Below are positions 6,113-7,303 of a stretch of DNA of 7,303 nt, piece after piece. Source of the stretch: Thioalkalivibrio sp. (GTDB taxonomy: Bacteria; Pseudomonadota; Gammaproteobacteria; Ectothiorhodospirales; Ectothiorhodospiraceae). The DNA lies in the NCBI GenBank assembly GCA_007136145.1, contig SLHN01000295.1:1-7303 (forward strand). The letters are read 5' to 3'. Position numbers and translations under genes: made by a program. Every line of letters starts with the position of its first letter. The stretch's first letter is position 1. The notes under the pieces are model-generated. The model saw only the letters and a list, made by a program, of their open reading frames with translations, made no database searches and was not told the origin of the DNA.

Positions 6113-6760
6113 TCAGGCGTGTCCGGCAGCCTGACTGATCAGATTCATGTCGATGCCCATGAGTTGCGCCGCTGCGTTCCAACGCTCGTCAGGGGGCAGC
6201 GAAAACAGGATCGATCGGCTGGAGGGGCCCACCAGCCAGGCGTTCTCGGCGATTTCGGCCTCGAGCTGTCCCGGCCCCCAGCCCGCGTAGCCGAGGGCCA
6301 CGAGGCTTTGCTTGGGGCCGTGGTTCAGGGCCATGGATTCGAGAATGTCGCGTGAAGTGGTCAGTCCCAGTCCATTGGGCAGTTTACGGGTCCCGTGCCA
6401 TTGGGATTCGTCCGAATGCAGCACGAAGCCATGTTCGGGTTGCACGGGGCCGCCTCGAAACACCCGCTGATCAGCGGCGCCGGCGACGGGATCGATATCG
6501 AGTTGGCGCAGTACCTGCTGAAGCGTCAGGTCGATGGGTTGGTTGATCACCAGGCCCATTGCCCCTTCGTCGCCATGCTCGCAGATGTAGGTCACAGAGT
6601 GGTCGAAGTAGCCATCCTGCAGGCTCGGCATGGCGATCAGGAAGTGATCGCGGAGTCCTTCGGACGTCATCTTGGATGTGGAATTGTCCATGGCCAGAGT
6701 ATCAGCCGATGGCGCCGCGCCCGCAAGGGAGGCAACGACTTTTCGCGCGTTGATGCTCAT
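6113..6760 (-). CDS. algH: YqgE/AlgH family protein (DUF179)
   Basis: A conserved proteobacterial protein of unclear biochemistry; the Pseudomonas member AlgH has been described as affecting alginate regulation, and the E. coli member is YqgE. Family signatures are RDHFLIAMPSLQDGYF, YICEHGDEGAMGLVINQP, the FRGGPVQPEHGFVLH stretch, TTSRDILE, LVALGYAGWGPGQLEAEI with NAWL, and the C-terminal AGHA. From the ATG at 6760, which overlaps the tonB stop as ATGA, the protein has 215 residues. The first 30 are poorly conserved and exceed the usual length of about 185-190. ATGs at 6691 and 6670 would give more typical lengths (MTSEGLRDHF at 6670), but I see no Shine-Dalgarno for them. No signal peptide is convincing. 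It sits between tonB and ruvX as in Pseudomonas. Confidence 0.9.
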   Translation of the reverse strand: MSINARKVVASLAGAAPSADTLAMDNSTSKMTSEGLRDHFLIAMPSLQDGYFDHSVTYICEHGDEGAMGLVINQPIDLTLQQVLRQLDIDPVAGAADQRVFRGGPVQPEHGFVLHSDESQWHGTRKLPNGLGLTTSRDILESMALNHGPKQSLVALGYAGWGPGQLEAEIAENAWLVGPSSRSILFSLPPDERWNAAAQLMGIDMNLISQAAGHA

Positions 6761-7303
6761 CGCACGCGCTCGACCCGGTCACGCCGGAATGCCCAGGTTC
6801 GAGTGATGACCAGATGGTCGTATTGTTCGCGCATGCTGTCCGTGAACGGCGCAAAGGGCTGGGCAAGTTCGACGATCCGAATCGCGGCCTGGTCGAGGAT
6901 TGGCTCGCCGGAGCTTTGAGCAATGGCGATATCCTGGAGTTCCCCCTCGGAATTCAGTCGCACCGAAAGAACCAGTGAGCCCGAAAGGCTACGCCGACGC
7001 GCCTCGTCGGGGTAGTTCAGGTTGCCGATTCGCTCAACCTTGCGAATCCATGCCTCGAGATACGCGGCCTCTGGAGCGGCCCGTGCCGACAGGGTGTCCA
7101 GATAGAGGGTGCGTGTCGCCCGGGACAACATCGGCTGTGTTTCGCCGGGGACGGCGCGCGCGGCTTCGAGGCCCCTGGCCATGATGGTTGCGGCGGACGG
7201 TTGCGCGACCGGTTCCGGCGGCGCGGGTGGCGTCTCGACCCGTTGCGGGACCGGTGCCGTTTCGTCGGCTCCGGTCGTGATCTCGACTGGTTCCGGCGCT
7301 GCC
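6757..7303 (-). CDS. tonB: TonB-like energy transducer, C-terminal part (5' end outside window)
   Basis: The frame stays open to the window edge, so 181 residues are visible and the N-terminal membrane anchor is missing. The ATG at 7182 is internal. The visible part begins with a Pro/Glu/Ala-rich linker of about 35 residues (for example ETPPAPPEPVAQP), typical of the periplasm-spanning region of TonB. It ends in a TonB C-terminal domain with NYPDEARRRSLSGSLVLSV, the GELQDIAIAQSSG stretch and the ITRTWAF end. TonB couples the ExbB/ExbD proton-motive complex to outer-membrane receptors. No exbB/exbD or receptor gene is in the window, so this is probably an orphan TonB. Its place next to yqgE, ruvX and pyrR, with pilus genes nearby, resembles P. 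aeruginosa tonB3, which has been reported to affect type IV pilus assembly and twitching. The stop overlaps the yqgE start by 4 bases. Confidence 0.87.
   Translation of the reverse strand, partial: AAPEPVEITTGADETAPVPQRVETPPAPPEPVAQPSAATIMARGLEAARAVPGETQPMLSRATRTLYLDTLSARAAPEAAYLEAWIRKVERIGNLNYPDEARRRSLSGSLVLSVRLNSEGELQDIAIAQSSGEPILDQAAIRIVELAQPFAPFTDSMREQYDHLVITRTWAFRRDRVERVR

Noticed and set aside
6111..6182. N-terminal extension of RuvX from ATG 6182
   Set aside because: The 24 extra residues are read out of frame from the conserved end of yqgE and do not resemble RuvX N-termini; GTG 6110 gives the usual length and a 2-base gap.

Overview
The window is a gene-dense, GC-rich bacterial chromosomal segment that looks gammaproteobacterial. 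The gene order on the minus strand (tonB, yqgE/algH, ruvX/yqgF, pyrR, pyrB, a degenerate pyrC, next to pilU) matches the well-known Pseudomonas aeruginosa neighbourhood around pilT/pilU, pyrBC' and tonB3. The closest relative cannot be named without a search. The GC-rich coding and the pyrK-like last gene, which I do not recall in the Pseudomonas cluster, make a purple-sulfur or sulfur-oxidising gammaproteobacterium (Chromatiales/Ectothiorhodospiraceae type) a reasonable guess, but only a guess.

Region 1 (1-1946, plus strand) holds two consecutive type IV pilus motor ATPase genes separated by 7 bases. The first is the 3' part of a typical pilU, cut by the window edge. The second is a complete PilU-type paralogue. 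Both carry Walker A, Asp-box, Walker B and His-box motifs.

Region 2 (1947-2023) is a 77-base convergent spacer without a recognisable intrinsic terminator.

Region 3 (2024-7303, minus strand; read from high to low coordinates) is one extremely compact gene string: tonB-like (5' end outside the window), yqgE/algH, ruvX/yqgF, pyrR, pyrB, pyrC' (inactive dihydroorotase homologue) and a pyrK-like iron-sulfur flavoprotein gene. Four junctions overlap by 4 bases, one by 8, and one has a gap of only 2 bases, so translational coupling and co-transcription are likely. Their promoter(s) must lie mostly upstream, beyond the window or inside coding sequence.

Functionally, pyrB and pyrC' should form a Pseudomonas-type aspartate transcarbamoylase holoenzyme, in which the dihydroorotase-like chain is structural. 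It has lost nearly all metal ligands, so the real dihydroorotase must be encoded elsewhere. PyrR is a uracil-sensing phosphoribosyltransferase homologue. The PyrK-like protein would pass electrons between NAD(H) and a class 1B dihydroorotate dehydrogenase or another partner that is not in this window. RuvX and YqgE are housekeeping proteins, and the TonB-like protein would energise outer-membrane transport or, as reported for P. aeruginosa TonB3, support pilus function.

I found no mobile element, CRISPR array, tRNA or rRNA. The parts most worth a second look are the catalytically dead PyrC' coupled to a PyrK-like gene, PyrR without any leader for attenuation, and the duplicated PilU.
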